Positions 40,870-48,692 of a stretch of 64,000 bases of DNA are shown here, in pieces (the stretch's first letter is position 1; every line of letters begins with the position of its first letter). Under the pieces are notes generated by a model. That model worked only from the letters and a program-made list of their open reading frames with translations, searched no databases and was not told where the DNA came from. The DNA is from Streptomyces sp. NBC_01485 (GTDB lineage: Bacteria > Actinomycetota > Actinomycetes > Streptomycetales > Streptomycetaceae): the NCBI RefSeq assembly GCF_036227125.1, contig NZ_CP109435.1:3038001-3102000 (forward strand), in the 5' to 3' direction. The position numbers and the translations under genes were made by a program.

Positions 40870-42318
40870 ATGCCCGAGCTCAGCCCCCGTCGGCGGCTCC
40901 TCGTTCTCGCGATCTGCTGCATGAGCCTGCTGATCGTGAGCCTGGACGTCACCGTCCTGAACGTGGCCCTGCCCGCGATGCAGCGCGACCTGCACGCCAC
41001 CACCGCCGGCCTCCAGTGGACGATCGACGCGTACACCCTCGTCCTGGCCGCGCTGCTGATGCTCGCGGGCTCGACCGCCGACCGGATCGGCCGCAGACAG
41101 GTCTTCATGGCCGGCCTGGTCGTGTTCTCGCTGGGCTCGCTGCTGTGTTCCCTCGCGCCGAACCTGGAGCTGCTGATCGCGGCACGCATGGTGCAGGCGG
41201 TCGGCGGTTCGATGCTGAACCCGGTCGCCATGTCGATCATCACCAACACCTTCACCGCCCCGCGCGAGCGCGCCCGGGCGATCGGGGTGTGGGGCGCGGT
41301 CGTCGGCATATCGATGGCCGCGGGCCCGCTGCTGGGCGGACTGCTGGTGGAGTCCGTGGGCTGGCGCTCCATCTTCTGGCTCAACCTGCCGGTCGGCCTG
41401 GTGGCCCTCCTGGCGACCCTGCGCTACGTCCCCGAGTCCCGCGCGCCGAAGGCCCGCCGCCCCGACCCCGTCGGCCAGTTGCTCGTCATCACCCTCTTCG
41501 GCTCCCTGACGTACGCGATCATCGAGGCGCCGGAGGCGGGCGCGACGACCAGCGGCCCCTTCGCCGCCGTCGCGCTGGCCGCGCTGCTGGGCCTGCTCCG
41601 GTACGAGCCCCGGCGCGACGAACCCCTCATCGACCTGCGCTTCTTCCGCTCGGTTCCGTTCAGCGGGGCGACGGTGGTGGCGATCAGCGCGTTCGCCGCG
41701 CTCGGCGGGTTCCTCTTCCTCTCCACCCTGTACCTGCAGAACGTACGGGGCCTGGACGCCCTGCACGCGGGCCTGTGGATGCTGCCGATGGCCGTCCCGA
41801 CGTTCCTGTGCGCCCCGCTGTCCGGCCGGCTGGTCGGCACCCGGGGCCCACGGCTGCCGCTGCTCATCGCGGGGATCGCGATGACGGCGAGCGGCGTGCT
41901 GTTCGCCGCCTTCGACGCGGAGACGTCCGACACGACCCTGTTCCTCGGGTACGTCCTGTTCGGCATCGGCTTCGGATTCGTGAACGCGCCGATCACCAAC
42001 ACGGCGGTGTCGGGCATGCCTCGCAGCCAGGCGGGCGTCGCGGCGGCGGTCGCCTCCACCAGCCGCCAGCTCGGCCAGACCCTGGGCGTCGCGGTCGTCG
42101 GCGCGGTCCTGGCGGCGGGCGTGAGCACGTCGTCCTACCGCGACACGTTCGTCTCCGCCGCCGTCCCCGGCTGGTGGATCCTCACCGGCTGCGGCCTGTC
42201 CGTCCTGATCCTGGGCGCCGTCACCACGGGGGCCTGGGCCCGGCGCACGGCGGAACGCACCGCACGGCAACTGGAGGCACCGGAGATCCGGGAGACGGCG
42301 CCGAGCGTCAGCGCGTGA
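40870..42318 (+). CDS. DHA2-family MFS drug:H+ antiporter (14 TMS)
   Basis: A 482-residue transporter with 14 predicted membrane segments. Motif A is GSTADRIGRRQVFM in the loop between helices 2 and 3. Motif C-like glycine patterns are seen in GISMAAGPLLGGLLV. The N-terminal motif DVTVLNVALPAM marks the DHA2/EmrB group. Such proteins export cationic drugs or metabolites in antiport with protons; the substrate cannot be inferred. It is divergent from dusB with a 64-nt gap. Its 3' end overlaps by 11 nt a broken regulator gene on the other strand. A remnant of a second DHA2-like transporter lies 340 nt downstream. Confidence 0.92.
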   Translation: MPELSPRRRLLVLAICCMSLLIVSLDVTVLNVALPAMQRDLHATTAGLQWTIDAYTLVLAALLMLAGSTADRIGRRQVFMAGLVVFSLGSLLCSLAPNLELLIAARMVQAVGGSMLNPVAMSIITNTFTAPRERARAIGVWGAVVGISMAAGPLLGGLLVESVGWRSIFWLNLPVGLVALLATLRYVPESRAPKARRPDPVGQLLVITLFGSLTYAIIEAPEAGATTSGPFAAVALAALLGLLRYEPRRDEPLIDLRFFRSVPFSGATVVAISAFAALGGFLFLSTLYLQNVRGLDALHAGLWMLPMAVPTFLCAPLSGRLVGTRGPRLPLLIAGIAMTASGVLFAAFDAETSDTTLFLGYVLFGIGFGFVNAPITNTAVSGMPRSQAGVAAAVASTSRQLGQTLGVAVVGAVLAAGVSTSSYRDTFVSAAVPGWWILTGCGLSVLILGAVTTGAWARRTAERTARQLEAPEIRETAPSVSA

Positions 42319-42630
42319 CGCCGCCGCTGTCCCCGGCGGCGGCGTGGAGCACGTCGTCGCCGTGAAGCGCGTACAGCTTCTCCAGGCGCGCCCGGGTCTC
42401 CGCGTCCACCGGTACGTACGTCACCATGCGGGCTTCGCATTCCGGGGTCAGCCACATGTCGGTGTGAGTGAGGGTGAGGAGGCCGACGTCGGCGTTGCGG
42501 AACTGTTTGGTCCTGTTGCGGGTCGCGACGACCTCGTAGCGCTCCCAGTTCTCGCGGAACTCCGGGGACTCCGTCTGCAGGCGCTTGACCAGCATCTTCC
42601 AGGCCGGCTCGGAGAGATGGCCGCCATGGA
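42308..42630 (-). pseudogene. MmyB-type HTH regulator, 5' half deleted
   Basis: Only the C-terminal ~107 codons remain. They match the ligand-binding domain of MmyB-like regulators: LSEPAWKMLVKRLQTESPEF, WERYEVVATRNRTKQF and DVGLLTLTHTDMWL. The frame continues upstream into sequence without similarity, and no helix-turn-helix or plausible start is present. The break lies about 42618-42653, where a transporter remnant begins on the opposite strand. This is the regulator half of a divergent regulator/transporter pair joined by an internal deletion. Its stop overlaps the intact transporter gene by 11 nt. Confidence 0.75.
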
Positions 42631-42653
42631 GGCGCGGAGTTCGGCGGCCATCC

Positions 42654-42821
42654 CAACAGGCCTCGCTGGCACTGGGCGTGGCGACCCTCGGCACCCTGTT
42701 CCTCTCCCTGGTACCGGGGTCGGGCATGCGGGACGCCCTGGTGACCACGATGGCCGTGCAGTTGGGCGGGGTGGTCGTGACGGCACTGCTGAGCCTGCGA
42801 CTGCCGCGCAAGGTCGGCTGA
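42654..42821 (+). pseudogene. C-terminal remnant of an MFS transporter
   Basis: About 55 codons encode the final two membrane helices of a DHA2-like transporter: QQASLALGVATLGTLFLSLV, then ALVTTMAVQLGGVVVTALLS and RLPRKVG. The similar QLGQTLGVAVVGAVL segment of the intact neighbour shows where it belongs. All upstream codons are missing. It directly abuts the broken MmyB regulator on the other strand. It cannot make a functional transporter. Confidence 0.7.
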
Positions 42822-42903
42822 GGCAGGCCGCGTTGGGGGACGGCTCGGACAACTCGTCGGGCCGGAAGCCCTGTTGATGTTCGGCGTGCCGCACACTCGT
42901 CGA

Positions 42904-43122
42904 ATGCCAGAGATCAGCACGAGCAAGGTGAGCCGCTGGGACCAGCACGGGCGGCAGCACGTCGTCCGGGTGCGGCGCGCCGGAGTACAGCGCACGATCA
43001 GGTGTGACACGTGCGGCTGGCGCAAGGGGGCGCAGTTCCTGCCCTGGCTGAAGGCGGAGGAGCATCTCGCCGAGGCCCACCAGGCGACGGTGGACCCCTC
43101 GGAGGGCCGCGAGTCGCGGTGA
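42904..43122 (+). CDS. Small zinc-ribbon-like protein
   Basis: A 72-residue basic protein (MPEISTSKVSRWDQHG...). One Cys-x2-Cys knuckle, RCDTCGWRKG, is followed by a potential His ligand in AEEHLAEAHQA, giving a possible C2H2-like site. The frame has host-type codon bias. The ATG at 42904 is preferred to an upstream ATG at 42874, although neither has a strong ribosome site. No function can be assigned. It lies just beyond the deletion scar. Confidence 0.55.
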   Translation: MPEISTSKVSRWDQHGRQHVVRVRRAGVQRTIRCDTCGWRKGAQFLPWLKAEEHLAEAHQATVDPSEGRESR

Positions 43123-43289
43123 CTCCCCGAGCGGAACTCGCGCCGGAAGGCCGGCGGCCCATGAGTACGTCGCCGACGGCACCGTCCCGGGGGCGGTGGG
43201 CCCGGTGGCCCCGGCGTGGTGCGGAACTCCGCTGAGATCTCCCGTTTCCGGGCGCACATGACGCGGCCGTCCTTCACGTTTCGAACCCC

Positions 43290-43327
43290 GGAACGGCCCG
43301 GCGCGCGTGCGCGTGCCGGGCCGTTCC
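43290..43327. terminator. Strong bidirectional terminator
   Basis: GGAACGGCCCGGC (43290-43302) and GCCGGGCCGTTCC (43315-43327) form a perfect 13-bp stem with a 12-nt loop. It sits 16 nt beyond the stop of the leftward HTH gene (43344) and after the rightward gene ending at 43122. Confidence 0.8.
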
Positions 43328-43343
43328 ATGAGCTGTGGAGGTG

Positions 43344-44201
43344 TTACCCCCTCCTGTCCAGGTAGATCTGAAGGATCATGAGGAGCAGCGTCACGAGGCT
43401 CAGGAACCTGTCGAAGTCGATGCTCCTGACGCTCCTTCCGAAGCCCCTCAGCCGGGTGTCGTCGGGGGGTGACCAGGTCCCTTGCACCGGGGAGAGCCGC
43501 AGCCGGGTCGCGGTGTTGTGCCATTCGTGGATGTAGCGCTGGTCGACATCGCAGGCCACCAGGAAGGCGTGCAGTGTCTCGGTGGTGGGGAGAGCCGGGC
43601 CTTCCAGGACGGAACGGATGTCCCGTAGGCCCAGGGTGCGTTTTTTGCGGCGGGCGGTGGCCTTTATCTGGTCGTCCGACAGGTCCCTCCGGAGATCGTT
43701 CAGGAGATCGCGGAATTCGGCGGCCGTAGTGCACAGGCCGAGAGCCATGCGTCCCGCGTCGACGTCGAGCGCGCCCGGGACGGGTGCCTGCTGCTGACGG
43801 TTCAGCTCGTCCTGGACGAGTTGCCTGATGGAGAGACGGCGTTGCTGTTCAGGATCGAGCGCCGGCTCCTCATCGGTCGTCGAGTCGGAGGCACGGGCCG
43901 CAGCGAGATCGGCCTGTGCCTGCGCGGCGCTCTCATACAGGGATTTCCAGTGGTTCCAGTGGTGCTCGCGGTTCTCTTCGGTGATCTCGACGCACGCCTG
44001 CACGAACGCCCAGGTGATCTCCCACGTCGGCAAGCTCTTGCCCGAGGCGGCCTTGGACAGAGAAGCGGTGGAGCAGTGGGCCAGAGGGGCGAGCGCCCGG
44101 TAGGACAGCCCGGCGGTGTGCTTGATCTCCCGGAGCGAACTGGCGAGCTGCGCCAGTTGGACCGTGGCCTGAGGGTGGATGGGGTCGTCAGCTCGAGGCA
44201 T
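43344..44201 (-). CDS. HTH protein with C-terminal membrane anchor
   Basis: A 285-residue protein. Residues about 12-70 are a Cro/C1-like helix-turn-helix (LREIKHTAGLSYRALA, CSTASLSKAASG). After a charged linker, residues about 160-240 look like a second, divergent HTH unit (RKKRTLGLRDIRSVLEGPAL). The protein ends with a hydrophobic segment, FLSLVTLLLMILQIYL, 4 residues from the C-terminus, which suggests tail anchoring in the membrane. The start overlaps the small upstream gene by 14 nt, so the two are translationally coupled. Regulatory targets are unknown. Confidence 0.75.
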   Translation of the reverse strand: MPRADDPIHPQATVQLAQLASSLREIKHTAGLSYRALAPLAHCSTASLSKAASGKSLPTWEITWAFVQACVEITEENREHHWNHWKSLYESAAQAQADLAAARASDSTTDEEPALDPEQQRRLSIRQLVQDELNRQQQAPVPGALDVDAGRMALGLCTTAAEFRDLLNDLRRDLSDDQIKATARRKKRTLGLRDIRSVLEGPALPTTETLHAFLVACDVDQRYIHEWHNTATRLRLSPVQGTWSPPDDTRLRGFGRSVRSIDFDRFLSLVTLLLMILQIYLDRRG

Positions 44202-44523
44202 CTGCGGCCGTCCCGAGCTCGTTGGCGGGCCGGGCGGGCGAAAGCGGGACGGGCGAAAGCGGCCAGAGAGCCGCGGTCGCACCGGCGACGTTCAGCCCGA
44301 GGGAGACGGCCTCCACCGGGGACAGACCCGCGGTGAGGCCGACGCAGCCGGTGCCGACGCCGGTCGCCGTGTAGATGGAGAGTTTGCGGACGGTCCCGGC
44401 GTGACGCCGGGCCGCGCCCGCGAGACGGCGAGCCGTCCGGCGAAGCGCGGCGGGCCACTGGGGGACCGGCCAACGGGGAGAGGGGAGACAGATCCCCCCG
44501 AGGGGATGAAGCAGGTACTGCAT
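44188..44523 (-). CDS. Small membrane protein upstream of the tail-anchored HTH gene
   Basis: A 111-residue protein I do not recognise. An Arg-rich amphipathic N-terminus (about 25-47) is followed by two hydrophobic stretches, about 48-67 and 73-93, that could cross the membrane as a hairpin. The ribosome site GGAGGAACG before the ATG at 44523 is very good, which supports it as a real gene. Its stop overlaps the downstream HTH gene by 14 nt. A partner role for the membrane-bound HTH protein is inferred only from this coupling. Confidence 0.6.
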   Translation of the reverse strand: MQYLLHPLGGICLPSPRWPVPQWPAALRRTARRLAGAARRHAGTVRKLSIYTATGVGTGCVGLTAGLSPVEAVSLGLNVAGATAALWPLSPVPLSPARPANELGTAADASS

Positions 44524-45143
44524 GCTCGTTCCTCCGTGATCGCGCGGAGCACGGGGCCCTTGAGCTGGCTGCGATCACAGATCTGCGCAAGGACCCCGTG
44601 TACCTCGGATGCGCCACCGGGAGCGCCAACTCCCTTGCGGTGGTGCGATGTGACGGTCACTAGTGTTGCGGGGCCCCACATACCTGTACAGAGTTCTATG
44701 TCCGTCCTTCGACCACCCTTCCCGCCGCGGATGCTGAACAACGGGTTCACGCAGCTCACAGCCCTGCCGACCCCCTCGACGGGGTTGTTAACGAACTAAC
44801 ATGGCCTTCGCTCCCCTGAACGGCCATGATGGAGACCAGTCAGCCTCGTGCTGGCATCAGCGCTGGTCCCTACCTCGGACACGCTGTGACAAGAAGTCCG
44901 CGCCAACGGGCTTCTACGGGCCCGCCCTGCTTTAAGAACACTCGCGGTCAGCCACCGAGTGTCCTTAAATCAGGGCGGGCCCTTCCCGTTGCACTCCGGC
45001 CATGGCGTACCCGCGCCACCAGGTCACCACCGCCGTTCGTGGGGCAGGCTGGAGAAAATCCGGAGAGTATGGGACCCCGTCTGGCGACGCACGGCGGAGT
45101 AACCCGGGAGGAAAAGTGCGAAACCTCCCCTTACTCTCCGAAT
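44524..45143. other. 620-nt divergent intergenic region
   Basis: No gene with credible codon bias is seen between the small membrane protein and the envelope cassette. It contains the long hairpin at 44918-44982 and an AT-richer element, GTTGTTAACGAACTAAC, near 44783-44799. It also has a fine GGGAGG ribosome site at 45106-45111 followed by a GTG (45116) in a different frame from the gene at 45144. A short leader peptide or a small RNA gene could therefore be present. Confidence 0.45.
44918..44982. repeat. Long near-perfect inverted repeat, 27-bp arms
   Basis: The arms are 44918-44944 (GGGCCCGCCCTG...ACACTCG) and 44956-44982 (CGAGTGT...CAGGGCGGGCCC). They match at 25 of 27 positions around an 11-nt loop. 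An outer ACGGG/CCCGT pair extends the stem. It is placed between two divergent genes, so a terminator role is not obvious. It could be a MITE-like remnant, a structured RNA or an unannotated transcript's terminator. Confidence 0.85.
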
Positions 45144-46001
45144 ATGCCCCCTACGCGTGCCCGCTTCAGCATCATGGCGACGGTCCTCGGCCTGGTGGCG
45201 GTGCTCGGCATCGTGTGGCTGGTCAGATCCGCCACCACCAACAGCGAGAACACCGCCGGCGTGGACACCACCAACTCCACCGACACGCCGGACGGCACCG
45301 CCACGGACGGCGGCGGCACTCCGGACGGGGGCAGGGACAGCGGGGGGACGCCGAACGGCGGTAAGTCGCCTGGGGGCGGTAAGACGCCGGGAGGCAGTCG
45401 GCCTGCCGTTCACCTGAACGGCGTAAATCTTCAAGGCGGCGGAGACCTCGACGGCTGTGTGACCGTCATCAACAAGACGTCCACCCCTGTGGACATCGAG
45501 AGCGTCTCCTTCGTCATCGTCCACGGGCCGCCGGGGAAGGCGACAGTCGGCTCCGACAACGGCGCGCACTGCTTCAACGAGGAAGGGGACGAGAAGCCCG
45601 GCCCTCCCTGCCTCGGCCACCGGCTGATCGAGGGCAAGCAGTGCCTGACGGGCGCGGTCCTCGCACCAAACGCAAAGCCAGGCGAGTACACGATCGACAC
45701 AGTGATCGACGCAAGCGTCCTGTGCGACAACGACCAGATCAATCCGTGCAACTACGTGAAGGACTGGCACGGTCCGCCGCCCACCCCGCAGGCCCCTGTG
45801 CAGGTCCAGATCTCAAGGTTCACCAGCGAGAGACTCCGGTCGACGATCGTGGTCGAGGGCACAGGCCCCTCCCCGTCCGAGGACTCGTCCTCGCCGGACA
45901 CCCCATCCGTCCCCGAGATCTCCCCCTCACCCGAGGTCGACAACCCGCCGCTCCCCGACACCTCCCCCTCCCTGGGGGACGAGGAGGACGAGGGGGAATG
46001 A
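45144..46001 (+). CDS. Membrane-anchored extracytoplasmic protein, Thr/Gly/Pro-rich
   Basis: A 285-residue protein. After a short basic N-terminus there is one membrane helix (about 10-28, MATVLGLVAVLGIVWLV), then a Gly/Asp/Thr linker with GGTPDGG-type repeats. A domain of about 130 residues with at least six cysteines (DGCVTVIN, AHCFNEE, PPCLGH, KQCLTG, VLCDND and NPCNYV) is probably disulfide-bonded. A Ser/Pro/Glu tail of about 50 residues ends the protein. The ATG at 45144 lacks a clear ribosome site. The stop overlaps the next membrane-protein gene by 4 nt. No known family is recognised. Confidence 0.7.
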   Translation: MPPTRARFSIMATVLGLVAVLGIVWLVRSATTNSENTAGVDTTNSTDTPDGTATDGGGTPDGGRDSGGTPNGGKSPGGGKTPGGSRPAVHLNGVNLQGGGDLDGCVTVINKTSTPVDIESVSFVIVHGPPGKATVGSDNGAHCFNEEGDEKPGPPCLGHRLIEGKQCLTGAVLAPNAKPGEYTIDTVIDASVLCDNDQINPCNYVKDWHGPPPTPQAPVQVQISRFTSERLRSTIVVEGTGPSPSEDSSSPDTPSVPEISPSPEVDNPPLPDTSPSLGDEEDEGE

Positions 46002-46897
46002 CGGACACGGACCCGCCGGAACCCGGGTCCGCCGTCGCGGCCCGCGTTCGGCAGCTCGCGGAGGCGCTGGGCCCGGCGACGCTGGCGACCGCGCTGCTGT
46101 TCTACTTCGGCTACGTCGCCACCCGCGCGCGGTACGCCTACTTCGGCGTGCCCGTGGACATGACCGGCCGGTCCAACCAGGATCTGATGCTGGACGGCCT
46201 GGAGGTGGTCTTCGTCCCGGCGACCATGATCTTCCTCGGCATCATGACCCTCATCGGGATCCACGCCCTCACCCTGTGGCTGCTGTCCCGCGACGCCGAC
46301 GCGGGGGACGACACCTCCGCCGCCACGTTTCTCGCGTACGGCTTCCTCCTCGTCGGCGTCCTGCTGATCGGCAGGGCGCTGATCGGCATCTTCGTCCAGG
46401 GCCCCGAGGTCAGCGTGATCATCGGCGCCACCCCGCTGTCGCTGGCCTTCGGGCCGGCGGCGGTGGCGTACGGCGTCTGGATCCACGGACGGCGGCGCGG
46501 GCGTCCGGTGCTGCCGCTGCACCTGGCCAGGAACGGCGTGATGTGCGCGCTCGCGCTGGGCGTGGCCGGGCTGTTCTGGGCGTCGACCCAACTGGCGTGG
46601 GCGTACGGCACGGGACGGGGCAAGCAGGACGCGGCCGCTCTCGCCGACCGCCCCGAGGTCGTCGTCGACACCAAGGAGCCGCTGGACGGTCTGCCCACGG
46701 GCGTGACCGCCGCCCGGCTCGGAACGGCCGGGGAGAGCGTGCGGACGTTCCGCCACCGGTACCGGGGCTTCCGGCTGCTGATGGCGTCCGGCGGACAACT
46801 GTTCCTGGTGACCCCGCAATGGATGTCCGGCCGGGACCAGACCGTCGTCCTGCCCTACGGGGACGACATCCGGGTGCAGCTCATCCCTCAGAACTGA
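45998..46897 (+). CDS. Polytopic membrane protein of unknown function
   Basis: A 299-residue protein with about five hydrophobic segments: near 25-45, 65-90, 105-127, 135-150 and 182-200. A C-terminal soluble domain of about 95 residues contains short beta strands (RPEVVVDTKEP, GFRLLMASGGQLFLVTPQWM and VVLPYGDDIRVQLIP). It overlaps the Cys-rich surface protein gene by 4 nt, so the pair probably works together in the envelope. I cannot assign a family. Confidence 0.7.
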   Translation: MTDTDPPEPGSAVAARVRQLAEALGPATLATALLFYFGYVATRARYAYFGVPVDMTGRSNQDLMLDGLEVVFVPATMIFLGIMTLIGIHALTLWLLSRDADAGDDTSAATFLAYGFLLVGVLLIGRALIGIFVQGPEVSVIIGATPLSLAFGPAAVAYGVWIHGRRRGRPVLPLHLARNGVMCALALGVAGLFWASTQLAWAYGTGRGKQDAAALADRPEVVVDTKEPLDGLPTGVTAARLGTAGESVRTFRHRYRGFRLLMASGGQLFLVTPQWMSGRDQTVVLPYGDDIRVQLIPQN

Positions 46898-46908
46898 AGT
46901 CGGGACTG

Positions 46909-47511
46909 TCAGGGCTGCTGCTGGGCCCGCAGCCCCAGCAGCAGCAGTTCCACCAGCGCCCTGAAGTCGTCCTGCGCGCCCGGCTGTTCCCACTCCTGGG
47001 AGTAGGAGGGGTCGTGGAAGCGGCCGGTGGCCTGGAAGACGGCTCGGGCGGTGGCCGGGGGGTCGGGGGTCGCGAAAGTGCCCGACTCCACGCCTGCCTC
47101 GATGATCAGGGTCAGCTGGCCGGTGAGGTCGTCGATGTGGTCGGTGACCGTCGAGCCGATCTCGGGGACCAGGACCATGTACGTGGCGAACAGTTCGGGG
47201 TCGTCGCCCGCCTTGCGGCGCTTGGCGTCGAAGAGCTCCGCGAGCCAGTCGCGCAGCCGGGCGTCGGGGGCGCGGGTCTCGTCGGCGGTGATGCCGGAGA
47301 GGGTCTGCGAGGTGCGGTCCAGCCACCGTTTCGTGACCGCCTCGCGCAGCGCCGCCTTCGTACGGAAGTGACGGTAGACGCTGCCGTGGCTGACGCCGAG
47401 CGCGCGGGCCACGTCGACCACGGTGGCCTTGGCGGGGCCGTGGCGGCGCAGCACCTCCTCGGTCGCCTCGAGGATGCGCTCGGCGGTCAGGGTCTCGGTG
47501 GTCGGTGCCAT
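46909..47511 (-). CDS. TetR-family transcriptional repressor
   Basis: A 200-residue repressor with the N-terminal TetR helix-turn-helix (ILEATEEVLRRHG, VVDVARALGVSHGSVYRHF) and a helical ligand-binding domain. It is the second gene of an operon with an aldo/keto reductase (25-nt gap). A 36-bp palindrome lies just upstream of that operon at 48558-48593. Autorepression with release by a ligand related to the reductase substrate is the simplest model. It ends 12 nt from the convergent membrane-protein gene. Confidence 0.92.
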   Translation of the reverse strand: MAPTTETLTAERILEATEEVLRRHGPAKATVVDVARALGVSHGSVYRHFRTKAALREAVTKRWLDRTSQTLSGITADETRAPDARLRDWLAELFDAKRRKAGDDPELFATYMVLVPEIGSTVTDHIDDLTGQLTLIIEAGVESGTFATPDPPATARAVFQATGRFHDPSYSQEWEQPGAQDDFRALVELLLLGLRAQQQP

Positions 47512-47536
47512 GCTCAGACCGTACCTGGCATGGGGA

Positions 47537-48541
47537 TCACGCTTCGAGGTGAGCCATCTGGGCCGCCGGGTAGCGGTCGCCGGCGGCGGCGTCGGCCGGG
47601 ACCGCCTCCTCGATCGCGGCGAGGTCGGCCGCGTCGAGCGTGACCTCCAGCGCGCCGAGCGACTCCGCGAGCTGCGCGCGGGTCCGCGCGCCGACGAGGG
47701 GCACGATGTCCTCGCCCCGGCTGAGCACCCAGGCGATCGCGATCTGCGCGACGGAGACGTCCTTCTGCTCGGCGATCTTCCGCAGGGCGTCCACCAGGGT
47801 CAGGTTGTGCTGGAGGTTGTCGCCCTGGAAGCGCGGGGACACGGCCCGCCAGTCGTTCGCCGCGAGCTGCCGGCCGGCCGTGAAGTGGCCGGAGATCAGA
47901 CCCCGGGAGAGGACGCCGTACGCGGTGACGGCGATGCCCAGCTCACGCGTGACCGGCAGGACCTCCCGCTCGATGTCCCGCGAGATCAGCGCGTACTCGA
48001 ACTGGAGGTCAGAGATCGGCGCCGTGGCGGCGGCCCTGCGGATCGTCTCGACGCCGACCTCGCTGAGGCCGATGTGCCGGACGTACCCCTGCTCGACCAG
48101 TTCGGCGATCGCGCCGACCGTCTCCTCGATCGGTACGGCCGGGTCGAGCCGGGCGATGCGGTAGACGTCGATGTGGTCGACGCCGAGGCGCTGGAGCGAG
48201 TAGGCCGCGAAGTTCTTCACGGCTGCCGGACGGCCGTCCATGCCGTTCCAGCCGCCGTCCGGGGCGCGCAGGGCGCCGAACTTCACGCTGACCTGCGCCT
48301 GTTCGCGGCGGGCGGCGGGAGCGGAGCGCAGGGCTTCGCCGATCAGCAGCTCGTTGTGACCCATGGCGTAGAAGTCGCCGGTGTCCAGCAGCGTCACGCC
48401 GGCCTCCAGGGCCGCGTGGATCGTCGCGATCGACTCGGTCCGGTCCGCGTCGCCGTACATCGGGGACATGCCCATGCAGCCGAGGCCGAGGGCGGAGACC
48501 TGGGGGCCGGTGGTTCCGAGAGTGCGCGTGTGGATCGTCAT
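47537..48541 (-). CDS. Aldo/keto reductase
   Basis: A 334-residue TIM-barrel NADPH oxidoreductase. The catalytic Asp and Tyr are seen in LLDTGDFYAMGHNE and the Lys in VSVKFG. The usual catalytic His position in the D-H-I-D-V-Y strand is not His here (VYRIARLDP), which may lower or change activity; related Streptomyces sequences share this, as I recall. The C-terminus binds NADPH (VPLVGARTRAQLAE). The ATG at 48541 is used because frames starting further upstream run into the palindromic operator. It is co-transcribed with the TetR gene. Confidence 0.9.
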   Translation of the reverse strand: MTIHTRTLGTTGPQVSALGLGCMGMSPMYGDADRTESIATIHAALEAGVTLLDTGDFYAMGHNELLIGEALRSAPAARREQAQVSVKFGALRAPDGGWNGMDGRPAAVKNFAAYSLQRLGVDHIDVYRIARLDPAVPIEETVGAIAELVEQGYVRHIGLSEVGVETIRRAAATAPISDLQFEYALISRDIEREVLPVTRELGIAVTAYGVLSRGLISGHFTAGRQLAANDWRAVSPRFQGDNLQHNLTLVDALRKIAEQKDVSVAQIAIAWVLSRGEDIVPLVGARTRAQLAESLGALEVTLDAADLAAIEEAVPADAAAGDRYPAAQMAHLEA

Positions 48542-48557
48542 GCCCATCAGCATGGCA

Positions 48558-48593
48558 TGACAGGTGACAGATTTCAATATCTGTCACCTGTCA
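48558..48593. promoter_or_regulatory. 36-bp perfect palindromic operator upstream of the AKR-tetR operon
   Basis: TGACAGGTGACAGAT (48558-48572) and ATCTGTCACCTGTCA (48579-48593) are exact 15-bp complements around a 6-nt centre. The element starts 17 nt upstream of the reductase ATG, where a repressor would block the promoter. Size and symmetry fit a TetR-dimer (or pair of dimers) site. The TetR protein encoded in the same operon is the obvious binder. Confidence 0.8.
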
Positions 48594-48692
48594 GCCGTCG
48601 TCTGCCATCCGTCATCCGTCATCCGATAGTTGTCAGCAGGACACGGTTCGTGTCCGCTCGGAGAATGTGAGGTACCGAAGAGGAGGTACGTC

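Noticed and set aside
45116..45364. Frame starting at GTG 45116 behind a perfect GGGAGG site
   Set aside because: Its product is a His/Arg-rich shadow of the Cys-rich surface protein, though a very short leader peptide cannot be excluded.
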